DNA of 51,521 nt from Sporosarcina globispora (lineage in GTDB: Bacteria > Bacillota > Bacilli > Bacillales > Cytobacillaceae), in contig NZ_LGUF01000007.1 of the NCBI RefSeq assembly GCF_001274725.1, forward strand, positions 1,324,322-1,375,842. The letters run 5' to 3'. Under the pieces are notes generated by a model, which was given only the letters and a program-made list of their open reading frames with translations, was not told where the DNA came from and did no database searches. Positions 9,166 through 16,995 of the stretch are shown piece after piece; positions within the stretch are counted from its first letter, which is position 1, and every line of letters begins with the position of its first letter. Both the position numbers and the translations under genes were made by a program.

Positions 9166-9195
9166 TAAAAAAATCCCCGGGAAAATTCGGGGATT
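9166..9195 (-). terminator. Terminator of the M28 aminopeptidase gene
   Basis: On the minus strand AATCCCCG (9188-9195) pairs with CGGGGATT (9172-9179), followed by a run of T (complement of AAAAAAA before 9172). It begins 13 bp after the ywaD stop. The rest of 8968-9165 is A/T-rich with no gene that I can support. Confidence 0.85.
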
Positions 9196-9208
9196 CTATA
9201 AGTCAATT

Positions 9209-10567
9209 CTATTTTCGAATTAGACTGTAAACCGAAGCACCTATTAGATCCCCGGCTTCTTTCATCCGATCGGCACTAATGTGCTCTATGGAATCCAGTG
9301 GTGTATGGTAATAGGGTTCAAGATTGGCAGTGACAGGTTCGCGTCTGATAAAGTTAACAGCCGGGATGCCCGCATCATGGAAAGAAACATGGTCGGAAGC
9401 CCCGCGCTGATAAAGAACTAATTCAGATGGAGTGCCAATCCGCCCGGCTGTGGCAAGAGCGGTTTCTGTTACGATATTTGCCTTGCCATCAAGGGTATTC
9501 ATGTAAATCGCAGTTGCATTTTCCCATGCTGTGCCTACCATATCCATATTGAAGTTTGCGATGCTTCGCTCTATATCATTGCCGCTCAGCTGGCTGACAT
9601 AATACTCAGAACCAAGCAGACCAATTTCTTCTGCACCTACAAATGCAAATCTTAATTCTTTGTCAGCAGGATAGCTTTTCAGGACTCTGGCCAGCTCTAA
9701 GGCAACAGCAGTTCCAGATGCGTTATCGCTTGCCCCCGGAGCAAATGGTACACTATCGAAATGTGCAGAAATGTGGACAATGTCAGTTTCCCCGCCTTTA
9801 TTAGGCTTAGGGTGCTTGGTGGCAATAATGTTTTGCGATTTTATGTTTTTAAAGCTCTTTACAGTAAGCGTCACCGTTTTGTTTTGTGCCGCCACATCTT
9901 TAAGGAGTGCTTCTCCGCTGGCCTTCGTTATGCTTCCCACTGGAATGTCATATGGACCTCCAATTGAGGGGTTACTAGGTGCTGGCTGATCCACATTGTT
10001 ATAAATTAGAACGCCTGCAGCACCGGCATTTACTGCGTTTGTTACTTTTTCCGCAAAAGTAAATTCCCCGCGTGAAATGAGGGCTATTTTCCCTGCTGCA
10101 TCCTCTGTAAAATCAGATACCCTGCCTAATCCTCCATCAAATAATTCAGATGTAATACCTTCTTCAGGTGTTAAACCTGATCCAGAAGGAATTGTTATTA
10201 AAACTCCCTGCTGATCGCTTGTATGCAGGTCCCCAATCATTTTATCCGGTATGCCAAACTCTTGTGTTTCTACTGTGTAGCCGTATGACTCAAGGCGTTT
10301 GCGGATAAAATCAGCTGCCTGTTTTTCCGCTTCTGTTCCCGCCACCCGCGGTCCAATGGTTTCAGATAAATAGCTGACATCCTCCATCATGCGTGCTGCA
10401 TCTACCCTTGCAATTACCTTCTGGTCAAATGCATTGGAGTCAGGGTTTCCAGCTTTGATTTCTGCGGCTTCAGCAGTCCGCACAAATTGACCAGGCACTG
10501 CATACAAACTTGAAGCTGTCAGCACGGCTGCAAGCATGATTGAAGAAGCTTTCTTTCTAACTTTCAT
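9209..10567 (-). CDS. ywaD: Secreted M28 zinc aminopeptidase with PA domain (YwaD type)
   Basis: A 452-residue exported peptidase removing N-terminal amino acids from extracellular peptides. A signal peptide covers residues 1 to about 35 (basic start, hydrophobic core, AEA cleavage region). A protease-associated insert at about 120-235 includes AAGVLIYNN. The M28 catalytic domain carries zinc and catalytic residues: H269 and D271 in SAHFDSVP, D281 in ASDNASG, E313/E314 in GAEEIGLLG, D342 in NFNMDMVG, and a final His in YYHTPLDS. All expected residues are present, so it should be active. It is divergent from the X-prolyl dipeptidyl-peptidase gene, and the two would cooperate in digesting proline-containing peptides. 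Confidence 0.88.
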   Translation of the reverse strand: MKVRKKASSIMLAAVLTASSLYAVPGQFVRTAEAAEIKAGNPDSNAFDQKVIARVDAARMMEDVSYLSETIGPRVAGTEAEKQAADFIRKRLESYGYTVETQEFGIPDKMIGDLHTSDQQGVLITIPSGSGLTPEEGITSELFDGGLGRVSDFTEDAAGKIALISRGEFTFAEKVTNAVNAGAAGVLIYNNVDQPAPSNPSIGGPYDIPVGSITKASGEALLKDVAAQNKTVTLTVKSFKNIKSQNIIATKHPKPNKGGETDIVHISAHFDSVPFAPGASDNASGTAVALELARVLKSYPADKELRFAFVGAEEIGLLGSEYYVSQLSGNDIERSIANFNMDMVGTAWENATAIYMNTLDGKANIVTETALATAGRIGTPSELVLYQRGASDHVSFHDAGIPAVNFIRREPVTANLEPYYHTPLDSIEHISADRMKEAGDLIGASVYSLIRK

Positions 10568-10784
10568 CTTTTATTCCCCCTCGACTAGTAATCCAGCTAT
10601 ATGTATTCGCTTACATGTCTCTGCTTCCTTTAACAAAGAGTTAAAACGATTCTATTAGACTAGCAGATTTTTCAGACGTGTGAGAAAAGAAAGACTTTAC
10701 CTTTCTGAATTGTAAAAAATGGTAGATTTAAAGTACCGAATCAGAACAACGCCCATGTTAAATCATGACCTTTGAAGGAGACCA

Positions 10785-10862
10785 ATGAATTGTTATCAAA
10801 ATTATCTTGGAAAATATAGGTCTTTCGACTATCGAAGCTTAGGTAGTTTTAATTTATTCTGA
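10785..10862 (+). CDS. Possible 25-aa leader peptide upstream of the dipeptidyl-peptidase gene
   Basis: ATG at 10785 follows GAAGGAGACCA, a good ribosome-binding site, and the frame runs 25 codons to TGA at 10860-10862, ending 34 bp before the next gene. The peptide (MNCYQNYLGK, then YRSFDYRSLG) has six aromatic residues, four of them Tyr, and no membrane segment. It could be a regulatory leader or simply chance; only the ribosome-binding site supports it. The remainder of the 329-bp divergent region (10568-10896) must hold promoters for both peptidases, but I did not find a clear pair of hexamers. Confidence 0.3.
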   Translation: MNCYQNYLGKYRSFDYRSLGSFNLF

Positions 10863-10896
10863 AAATTATAACATCTTTTTATATAGGGGGATTTTT

Positions 10897-12714
10897 ATGA
10901 AAAAATCTGCATTGAAAGTGTTCATAACCTCAGCTATTGCTTTCCCGCTAATTGCCGGAGGGGCATTGCCTGCAGCAGGTATAGACAGCCAAAGCAGCAT
11001 TGCCTCGGCTGAATCTCAGATTAAAGTCGAAAATGGCATGACACAGCCCATTTTTTCTCTGGATGATGCCATTGTCGAAAGAGTATTTGTTGAAACAGCA
11101 ACTGACAGTGATGGGGATGGAAAGCTGGATCGGGTACGTGCTGATATTATCAGGCCAAAGGAAACAGAGGAAGGTTTAAAGGTTCCTGTTATTTATGAAA
11201 TGAGTCCTTACCGTTCTGGAATTAAGGGTGTCCCGGTCTATGATGTGGATGTAGAACTGAACTCTGTGCAAAAGAAAGGGAACAATAAAGGTGAAAAAGG
11301 AAAACCGCAGGCGAATCTTCCAGGATATTATGATGACTATTTTGTACCCAGGGGGTACGCTGTTGTTCTTGCAGAAAGTGTAGGGACTGGCCTATCTGAC
11401 GGCTGTCCTACAACAGGAGATGAGCATGAAATACTCGGAACACGTGCAGTAATTGATTGGCTGAATGGAAGAGCAAAAGCTTTTAATGCAGAGGGACAGG
11501 AAATACAAGCTGATTGGTCAACAGGAAATGTGGGGATGACAGGGGTTTCTTACAATGGAACACTTCCCAATGCTGTTGCTTCAACTGGAGTTGAAGGTCT
11601 GAAAACGATTGTGCCAATTGCTGCAATTAGCAGCTGGTATGACTATTATCGTTCAAACGGTGCTGTGATTGCGCCAGGCGGATATCAAGGTGAAGATGCG
11701 GATAATATGGCTGAAGCAATTTTAACTAGGCAAAAACCTGAAGCGTGCAGCAATATGATCAAAGGTTTAACAGAAGGCCAGGACAGGGAAACCGGGGATT
11801 ACAATGAATTCTGGAGTAAAAGAGATTATACTAAGGATGCTGATCAGGTTAATGCAAGTGTCTTTATTGTCCATGGGTTAAATGACTGGAACGTTAAAAC
11901 AAAGCATTTTTCAGATTGGTGGCAAGCGCTTGGCGAGAATGATGTTCCCAGGAAAATGTGGCTTCACCAAGGCGGCCATTCGAGCCCCTACAGCTTCAGA
12001 CGCGATGTATGGCTCCCAACTTTAAATAAATGGTTTGATTACTGGCTGTATGATATTAAAAATGATGTCATGGATGAACCAATGGTTGATATCCAGAGGG
12101 AGGATAAGACATGGCATCCTGAGGCAAACTGGCCGGCTAAGGAAACCTCTGCTGCAAAATTGCATTTTAAGCCGGCTTCAGATGGAGGTGGCAGCTTAGA
12201 AGTGCAGCCTGTACCGAACAAGAATAAGGATAATCAGCATTTTGTGGATGATGCCACAATCAAGGCTGAAGAGTTGGCTATGGATCCTGATGCTTCATTA
12301 GCTAATAGGCTCGTCTATTTGACTCCGCCTTTAGAAAAAGATATTCGCATGAGCGGAACCCCGGAAATTCAAATTCGGGCTAGTATTGACCGGAAAACAG
12401 CCAACTTAACTGCCCTCCTTGTTAAATATGGGGAAGGAAAGCCGGAAATTGTTACTAGAGGGTGGATGGATCCGCAAAACATTCACAGTGAAAATAGATC
12501 TTCAGGGCTTACACCGGACCGTGAATATACTTTTACATGGGCTATGCAGCCTGATGATTATGTTTTTAAAGAAGGTGATCGTCTGGGAGTTGTCGTTCTA
12601 TCTAGTGATTATAATTATACTATCAGACCAAAGTCAGGCACGAAGATAACCATCGACCCTGAAAGAAGCCATATAGTGCTTCCTGTGCAAGGTGGAGTTA
12701 AAGAATTTAAATAA
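10897..12714 (+). CDS. Secreted X-prolyl dipeptidyl-peptidase (S15 family)
   Basis: A 605-residue exported alpha/beta-hydrolase peptidase releasing Xaa-Pro dipeptides. A signal peptide occupies about residues 1-38. A DxDxDG-type loop (TDSDGDGKLDRV, about 69-80) may bind calcium. The S15 catalytic domain has nucleophile S218 in GVSYNG, acid D330 in HGLNDW, and base H361 in QGGHSSP. The C-terminal PepX_C jelly-roll follows from about residue 385. Most lactic acid bacterial PepX enzymes are intracellular and longer; this one is a secreted Bacillus-type variant, so I avoid the symbol pepX. The ATG lies behind AGGGGGATTTTT. A terminator follows at 12722. The substrate class is inferred from family and intact triad. 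Confidence 0.85.
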   Translation: MKKSALKVFITSAIAFPLIAGGALPAAGIDSQSSIASAESQIKVENGMTQPIFSLDDAIVERVFVETATDSDGDGKLDRVRADIIRPKETEEGLKVPVIYEMSPYRSGIKGVPVYDVDVELNSVQKKGNNKGEKGKPQANLPGYYDDYFVPRGYAVVLAESVGTGLSDGCPTTGDEHEILGTRAVIDWLNGRAKAFNAEGQEIQADWSTGNVGMTGVSYNGTLPNAVASTGVEGLKTIVPIAAISSWYDYYRSNGAVIAPGGYQGEDADNMAEAILTRQKPEACSNMIKGLTEGQDRETGDYNEFWSKRDYTKDADQVNASVFIVHGLNDWNVKTKHFSDWWQALGENDVPRKMWLHQGGHSSPYSFRRDVWLPTLNKWFDYWLYDIKNDVMDEPMVDIQREDKTWHPEANWPAKETSAAKLHFKPASDGGGSLEVQPVPNKNKDNQHFVDDATIKAEELAMDPDASLANRLVYLTPPLEKDIRMSGTPEIQIRASIDRKTANLTALLVKYGEGKPEIVTRGWMDPQNIHSENRSSGLTPDREYTFTWAMQPDDYVFKEGDRLGVVVLSSDYNYTIRPKSGTKITIDPERSHIVLPVQGGVKEFK

Positions 12715-12721
12715 TGTATAG

Positions 12722-12750
12722 AAGGGATCATTTCTTGATCCCTTTTTTCT
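12722..12750 (+). terminator. Terminator after the dipeptidyl-peptidase gene
   Basis: AAGGGATCA (12722-12730) pairs with TGATCCCTT (12736-12744), followed by TTTTCTAG. The stretch from here to the riboswitch at 12982 contains nothing I recognise. Confidence 0.85.
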
Positions 12751-12981
12751 AGTTAAATAGGCTGATTCAGGAGAATGATAGCATCTCCACATAGGGATTT
12801 TCTGAATTAAAATAATTTTCATATCATAAATATACAAAAACAGGGTCTGATTGAAAAACTCTATTTTTGAGAAGTAACAGCCGTTTTTGGAGTATCCATT
12901 CAGTTTTTTGCACAGCCGTATCATTTGACGAATAGATTATTTAATCATATAATTAAATTAACAAAATAGTTCGGATTCTTC

Positions 12982-13074
12982 CTAAAGGGGAGTAGCTGTT
13001 AAGTAGAGCCGTCAATACGAGATGATGAATCTCCGGCTTTACTGGCAACAGAATGTTGCTTGCGAGACCTTTAC
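12982..13074 (+). promoter_or_regulatory. yybP-ykoY manganese riboswitch (aptamer)
   Basis: The segment has the family signature in order: CTAAAGGGGAGTAGC at the 5' side, then GTCAATACGA, CTCCGGCTTTACTG, and a closing strand GCGAGACCTTTA. This matches the conserved halves of the yybP-ykoY element (compare the ykoY leader with AAAGGGGAGTAGC, GTCGTCAATTCG, CACCGGCTTT). The P1 stem would pair TAAAGG with CCTTTA, and that CCTTTA also forms the 5' arm of the first terminator, so ligand-bound P1 should prevent terminator formation and turn expression on. Such elements sense Mn2+ and usually control manganese export or TerC proteins; here a kinase-like gene follows. Confidence 0.85.
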
Positions 13075-13104
13075 CATTTATTTGGTAAGGTCTCTTTTGT
13101 TTTT
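13064..13104 (+). terminator. Riboswitch-controlled terminator 1
   Basis: GAGACCTTTACC (13064-13075) pairs with GGTAAGGTCTC (13084-13094), one bulged T, followed by TTTTGTTTTT. Its 5' arm overlaps the riboswitch P1 3' strand, the arrangement expected for transcriptional control. Confidence 0.88.
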
Positions 13105-13145
13105 AAGGCGCTGAGACCAATAAATGGTTCAGTGCCTTTTATTTT
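13105..13145 (+). terminator. Second tandem terminator in the riboswitch leader
   Basis: AAGGCGCTGA (13105-13114) pairs with TCAGTGCCTT (13129-13138), with ACC/GGT extending the stem inward, followed by TTTTATTTTA. Its GAGACC (13113-13118) repeats the GAGACC of terminator 1 and could pair with that terminator's GGTCTC, so the two hairpins may compete. Confidence 0.75.
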
Positions 13146-13175
13146 AGGGGAGAGTCTGGAACAGGGAGGTTAATA

Positions 13176-13787
13176 ATGAAATCATATCAACAGCTTGCAG
13201 ACAGTGTGAAATTTTCCAGGAGCCTGAATTGGACCAGACTTCTTGAGAAGGATGACAGCTTGGATTTTATAGGAGCAGGGAGAAGTGCATTCGCTTTTAG
13301 GATAAAAGCAACCAATCTTGTATTAAAAGTATTTTTCCCGGAGTTTAAAAGAACTGCCAGGGAAGAGGCTGAAATTTACATGGCGCTCCCTGACCATCCG
13401 TACTATCCCGCTTTATATGGCTCGGGAGAGAATTATATTGTGATTGATTATGTAGAAGGGCTGACTCTGTTTGAATGTCTTGCACATGGAGTCCCGATAG
13501 AAGAGGAGAAAATCAGACAAATAGATGAGGCCTTAAAATTGGCGAGGGAAAGAGGGCTGAACCCTTCGGATATCCACTTGCGCAACATTATTCTTACAGA
13601 TGATGGCCATATTAAAATCATTGATGTTGCCCGATTTAAACAAACGAAGAATTGTACACAGTGGGACGACTTGAAGCATGCATTCTATAAATTTTACAGA
13701 AAAAAATATTTTCCAAAGAAGATCCCTGTTTTAATCATGAATACGATTGCGGCTCTTTATAAAAAGGGGATTGTTAGGGGGCCCTAA
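13176..13787 (+). CDS. Small protein-kinase-like protein (YrzF type) under Mn riboswitch control
   Basis: A 203-residue minimal protein-kinase fold, similar to B. subtilis YrzF. Visible elements are a short glycine-rich loop IGAGRSAFAFRI (about 31-42), the VAIK-type lysine in LVLKVFF (K51), a catalytic loop DIHLRNII (about 137-144, in the position of HRDxxxxN), and a DFG-equivalent IIDVARF (about 154-160), where the metal-binding Asp is kept but Phe-Gly is Val-Ala. It lacks most of the C-lobe, so it may be a reduced lipopolysaccharide-kinase-like or Bud32-like enzyme. Start ATG 13176 follows GGGAGGT. The leader carries a Mn2+ riboswitch and two terminators, so expression should rise with manganese. 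Its substrate is unknown. Confidence 0.75.
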   Translation: MKSYQQLADSVKFSRSLNWTRLLEKDDSLDFIGAGRSAFAFRIKATNLVLKVFFPEFKRTAREEAEIYMALPDHPYYPALYGSGENYIVIDYVEGLTLFECLAHGVPIEEEKIRQIDEALKLARERGLNPSDIHLRNIILTDDGHIKIIDVARFKQTKNCTQWDDLKHAFYKFYRKKYFPKKIPVLIMNTIAALYKKGIVRGP

Positions 13788-13821
13788 ACAGTTCATTTGA
13801 TATCACATTTTTCTTTTGAAA

Positions 13822-13932
13822 TAATAAAGATCACAAACACAGGTTGTGCTGGATAAAGCAAACACCTATAAACGCGCATTCGACCTGGTATCAGGCGATG
13901 AAGATGCAGAAACTGCAGTGAAAAAAATATAA
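13822..13932 (+). pseudogene. C-terminal gene remnant, unidentified
   Basis: An open frame with no plausible start runs from just after two TAA stops to TAA at 13932 and includes DKANTYKRAFDLVSGD, protein-like in composition, followed directly by a good terminator. It looks like the surviving 3' end of a deleted gene. I cannot name the family. Confidence 0.35.
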
Positions 13933-13938
13933 CTCTTG

Positions 13939-13967
13939 CCCGGTGTGTATGCACCGGGATTTTTTTT
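13939..13967 (+). terminator. Terminator following the gene remnant
   Basis: CCCGGTG (13939-13945) pairs with CACCGGG (13952-13958), followed by ATTTTTTTT. It may serve the kinase-like gene as well. The interval 13968-14236 holds no supported gene and should contain the promoter of the oxidase operon. Confidence 0.85.
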
Positions 13968-14236
13968 GCGTTGCTTCATATAAAACATCTGTATAAATTC
14001 ACCAGTTCAAACAGATAAATAAAAACAAGATGAAAGGTTTTAGAGCGTCTAAAAAAGTCATTGAAATTCCAATTGTCTTTTTCGTTTTAACCCCATCGTT
14101 AAAGGGAATAGGAAGTTGTAAAAAGAATTACATAGTTTTCACATTTTCCTCATACAAATGTTGTTTAGGTGTCACTGCATTTAGTCTGAAACTGTGGAAT
14201 AATGTGATGTAGTGAGCATTCTAAAGGAGTGAGTGT

Positions 14237-14332
14237 ATGTACAAAAAACAGGAACGCATATTAATATGGCTCGCTTTTACAGTGGCTATCATTATGGGGC
14301 TTTCTTTTATAGGACGCATTTTTGCAGGATAG
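14237..14332 (+). CDS. 31-aa single-helix membrane peptide at the head of the bd oxidase operon
   Basis: ATG at 14237 follows AAAGGAGTGAG. The peptide has a charged start (MYKKQER), one membrane helix (ILIWLAFTVAIIMGLSFIG) and a short tail (RIFAG). It ends 17 bp before cydA on the same strand. Size and topology resemble the small subunits (CydX/CbdX class) that stabilise bd oxidases, although in enterobacteria the small gene follows cydB. I infer an accessory subunit or assembly factor of the neighbouring oxidase; no sequence motif proves it. Confidence 0.6.
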   Translation: MYKKQERILIWLAFTVAIIMGLSFIGRIFAG

Positions 14333-14349
14333 GAAAAGGAGAATGTTAA

Positions 14350-15696
14350 ATGGGAAATGAAGAATCTGTCTTTTTCAGCCGTGTCTTAACTGAGCTGACA
14401 TTATCCTTCCACATCATTTACGCAACCATTGGTGTCGGCATTCCGCTCATGATTATGATAGCGCAATGGGTGGGGATAAAAAAACAGGATGAACATTATA
14501 TACTGCTCGCGCGAAGATGGGCGCGCGGATTTGTCATTACGGTGGCTGTCGGTGTTGTTACGGGCACTGCCATCGGCCTGCAGCTTTCATTGCTGTGGCC
14601 CAACTTTATGGAACTGGCAGGCAATGTCATTGCACTGCCTCTGTTTATGGAGACGTTTGCCTTTTTCTTTGAAGCGATTTTCCTTGGGATTTATCTGTAT
14701 ACGTGGGATCGGTTTGAGAATCAGAAGAAGCATATGCTGTTATTAATTCCAGTTGCAATTGGGGCTTCCTTTTCAGCCATTTTCATTACAATGGTCAATG
14801 CATTTATGAACGCTCCGCAGGGGTTTGATATTGTCAATGGACAGCTTGTAAATATTAATCCGATACTGGCGATGTTTACTCCAGCCATGCCGACGAAGGT
14901 TGCGCATGTGCTCTCGACAGCCTACATGACATCAGCGTTTGTCCTGGCATCAATCGGAGCTTATCGTCTTCTAAAAGGGTCGAATCATATCTACCATAAG
15001 AAGGCATTACTGCTGACGATGAAAATCGGCTTGATTTTCTCGATTGCTACAGCGGTAATTGGTGACTTCTCAGGAAAATACCTCGCAGAATACCAGCCGG
15101 AAAAACTGGCTGCTGCCGAGTGGCATTTTGAAACAGAAGAAGGGGCGCCATTAATGCTATATGGAGTGCTTGATGACGGTGAAGTGAAATATGCAATTAA
15201 AATCCCATATGCTCTCAGCATCCTTGCGCACAGCAATCCGAATGCAGAGGTCATCGGACTCGATCAATTCCCGGAAGATGAAATTCCGCCGCTTTATATC
15301 CATTACTTGTTTGACCTTATGGTGACAATCGGTATGTGGATGACGGCACTTTCACTCATCTATGTCTTAGGCACCTGGTTTAAAATGCGCTTTGTTTCGT
15401 CGAAGTGGTTCCGCTGGCTGATCGTTTTGGGTGGCCCTTTATCCATAATCGCGATTGAAGCGGGCTGGTGGTTTGCGGAAGTGGGCAGGCAGCCGTGGAT
15501 TCTGAGAGGGATCATGCGTACGGAAGATGCCGCAACTTCAAGCGGGCAAGTAGACCTTATGCTTCTGCTGTTTGCAGGATTATATCTCGTGCTGGCAATT
15601 GGAAGCATCATTGTCCTCACCAGAATGTTCCGCAAAAATCCGGTCGAACAGGAATTGGCCGACCGTGAGCTCGAGAAAGAAGGTGAGCTGCAATGA
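14350..15696 (+). CDS. ythA: Cytochrome bd-type quinol oxidase subunit I (YthA)
   Basis: A 448-residue multi-helix membrane protein, the haem-bearing subunit that oxidises quinol and reduces oxygen to water. The N-terminal LTLSFHIIYATIGVG holds a haem-ligand His; GLQLSLLWPNF and ETFAFFFEAIFLGIYLYTWDRF (two membrane glutamates of the proton/haem region) are typical; a late helix GRQPWILRGIMRT is strongly conserved. The periplasmic Q-loop is short, as in the cyanide-insensitive (CIO, YthA) branch rather than E. coli CydA. The ATG follows AAGGAGA. Its stop overlaps the cydB-like start by 4 bp (ATGA), so translation is coupled. bd oxidases act at low oxygen; no Rex site was convincingly found upstream. 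Confidence 0.92.
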   Translation: MGNEESVFFSRVLTELTLSFHIIYATIGVGIPLMIMIAQWVGIKKQDEHYILLARRWARGFVITVAVGVVTGTAIGLQLSLLWPNFMELAGNVIALPLFMETFAFFFEAIFLGIYLYTWDRFENQKKHMLLLIPVAIGASFSAIFITMVNAFMNAPQGFDIVNGQLVNINPILAMFTPAMPTKVAHVLSTAYMTSAFVLASIGAYRLLKGSNHIYHKKALLLTMKIGLIFSIATAVIGDFSGKYLAEYQPEKLAAAEWHFETEEGAPLMLYGVLDDGEVKYAIKIPYALSILAHSNPNAEVIGLDQFPEDEIPPLYIHYLFDLMVTIGMWMTALSLIYVLGTWFKMRFVSSKWFRWLIVLGGPLSIIAIEAGWWFAEVGRQPWILRGIMRTEDAATSSGQVDLMLLLFAGLYLVLAIGSIIVLTRMFRKNPVEQELADRELEKEGELQ

Positions 15697-16718
15697 CGCT
15701 TGAAATCATCGGAATTTCCGTCTTATGGCTGTTTCTGTTTGGCTACGTCATCGTTGCCTCTATTGACTTTGGTGCAGGATTTTTCAACGCATACAGTCTA
15801 TTCCGCGGAAAACAGCATATTTTAACGCGAATCATACAGCGTTATCTATCACCGGTTTGGGAAGTTACAAATGTGTTCCTGGTATTTTTCTTCGTAGGCA
15901 TTGTCGGATTTTTTCCGAAAACAGCTTACTATTATGGAACGATCCTTCTGGTGCCGGCAAGCATTGCGGTAGTCCTGCTTGCCATCCGTGGTTCTTATTA
16001 CGCCTTTACCACATACGGGGGGCTGAGACAAAAAAGATGGACCTACTTGTATGGACTTTCAGGGCTTTTCATTCCAGCATCCCTGTCCATTGTCCTGACC
16101 ATCTCAGAAGGCGGATTTGTTAGTGAAACTTCTGCGGGATTGGAGCTTGACTACTGGGCATTGTTCACCAGTCCGTTGACATGGAGCATCGTTGTACTGA
16201 GTATAGCAGCAGTTTTATATATATCAGCAGTATTCCTGACCTGGTATGCCAATAAAGCAAACGATGAACCGGCCACGGAGCTGCTTAGAAAATACGCCCT
16301 TATATGGGCGGTGCCTGCAATCGTAACAGCGACAGGCATCATTGTCGAACTGAGGGATCACAATCCTGAGCATTTCAGCAGATTAATGGACCTATGGTGG
16401 CTGTTCGGAGTCTCATTCATTCTGTTTGCCGGAACCGTCTATCTTATATGGAAGCGTAAATTATACGGACTTGCATTCGGGCTGCTGACAGGTCAATTCT
16501 TTGTGGCTTTCTTTGCCTACGGAATCTCGCATTATCCGTACCTGCTTTATCCGCACCTGACCATTTATGACGGCTTTACAAACGAAGCTATGGCCATCGC
16601 CCTGATCATTGCCTTCATAGCCGGGCTGGGATTGCTGCTGCCGTCCCTTTACCTGCTGCTCAGGCTGTTCCTGTTCAACAAAGACTATGTTCAGGGGAAA
16701 AGAGATGACCATGCATAG
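15693..16718 (+). CDS. ythB: Cytochrome bd-type quinol oxidase subunit II (YthB)
   Basis: A 341-residue membrane protein with about eight or nine hydrophobic segments, the structural partner of subunit I. It opens with the conserved WLFLFGYVIVASIDFGAGF and later has SPVWEVTNVFLVFFFVG, both typical of CydB/YthB. The start ATG lies inside the last codons of subunit I. The oxidase complex sits in the cytoplasmic membrane and feeds electrons from the quinol pool to oxygen. A small membrane peptide gene follows 11 bp downstream. Confidence 0.92.
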   Translation: MTLEIIGISVLWLFLFGYVIVASIDFGAGFFNAYSLFRGKQHILTRIIQRYLSPVWEVTNVFLVFFFVGIVGFFPKTAYYYGTILLVPASIAVVLLAIRGSYYAFTTYGGLRQKRWTYLYGLSGLFIPASLSIVLTISEGGFVSETSAGLELDYWALFTSPLTWSIVVLSIAAVLYISAVFLTWYANKANDEPATELLRKYALIWAVPAIVTATGIIVELRDHNPEHFSRLMDLWWLFGVSFILFAGTVYLIWKRKLYGLAFGLLTGQFFVAFFAYGISHYPYLLYPHLTIYDGFTNEAMAIALIIAFIAGLGLLLPSLYLLLRLFLFNKDYVQGKRDDHA

Positions 16719-16729
16719 GAGGGAAACAT

Positions 16730-16831
16730 ATGGCGGAATTTGTGATGTTTTATGCACCGTTTATTGTGATCATTGGTTCCATTGCTGTGGCTTTTTGGCT
16801 TGCGGGGAAGGATGAGCGAATAGAGGAGTAA
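16730..16831 (+). CDS. 33-aa CydX/CbdX-like membrane peptide
   Basis: ATG at 16730 follows AGGAGGG. The peptide is MAEFVMFYAPF, then a single helix IVIIGSIAVAFWLAG, then a charged tail KDERIEE. It is 11 bp downstream of the oxidase subunit II gene and just before the operon terminator, the same position as CydX after CydB in proteobacteria. The aromatic start plus Trp-containing helix and acidic tail fit that class. I infer that it is the third structural subunit of the bd oxidase; B. subtilis carries ythC in an equivalent place. Confidence 0.72.
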   Translation: MAEFVMFYAPFIVIIGSIAVAFWLAGKDERIEE

Positions 16832-16843
16832 TTAGTACGATTC

Positions 16844-16866
16844 AGCCCTTATTGGGCTTTTTTTTA
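16844..16866 (+). terminator. Terminator of the bd oxidase operon
   Basis: AGCCC (16844-16848) pairs with GGGCT (16854-16858), followed by a long T-run. The stem is short but well placed. Confidence 0.75.
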
Positions 16867-16995
16867 TTGCAAGAAAGGTTGAGTACCTACTGGCAGAAAA
16901 GCCGAAATAAATTTTACAATAGTTTAACATGCCCTAAAGAAAGTTTTAAATTTCCTTAAGTACAATGTCAGTAAAGACAAATTAGGAGGGATTGC

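Noticed and set aside
14030..14212. 60-codon plus-strand frame upstream of the bd oxidase operon
   Set aside because: No usable ribosome-binding site and irregular composition; the interval is better read as promoter region.
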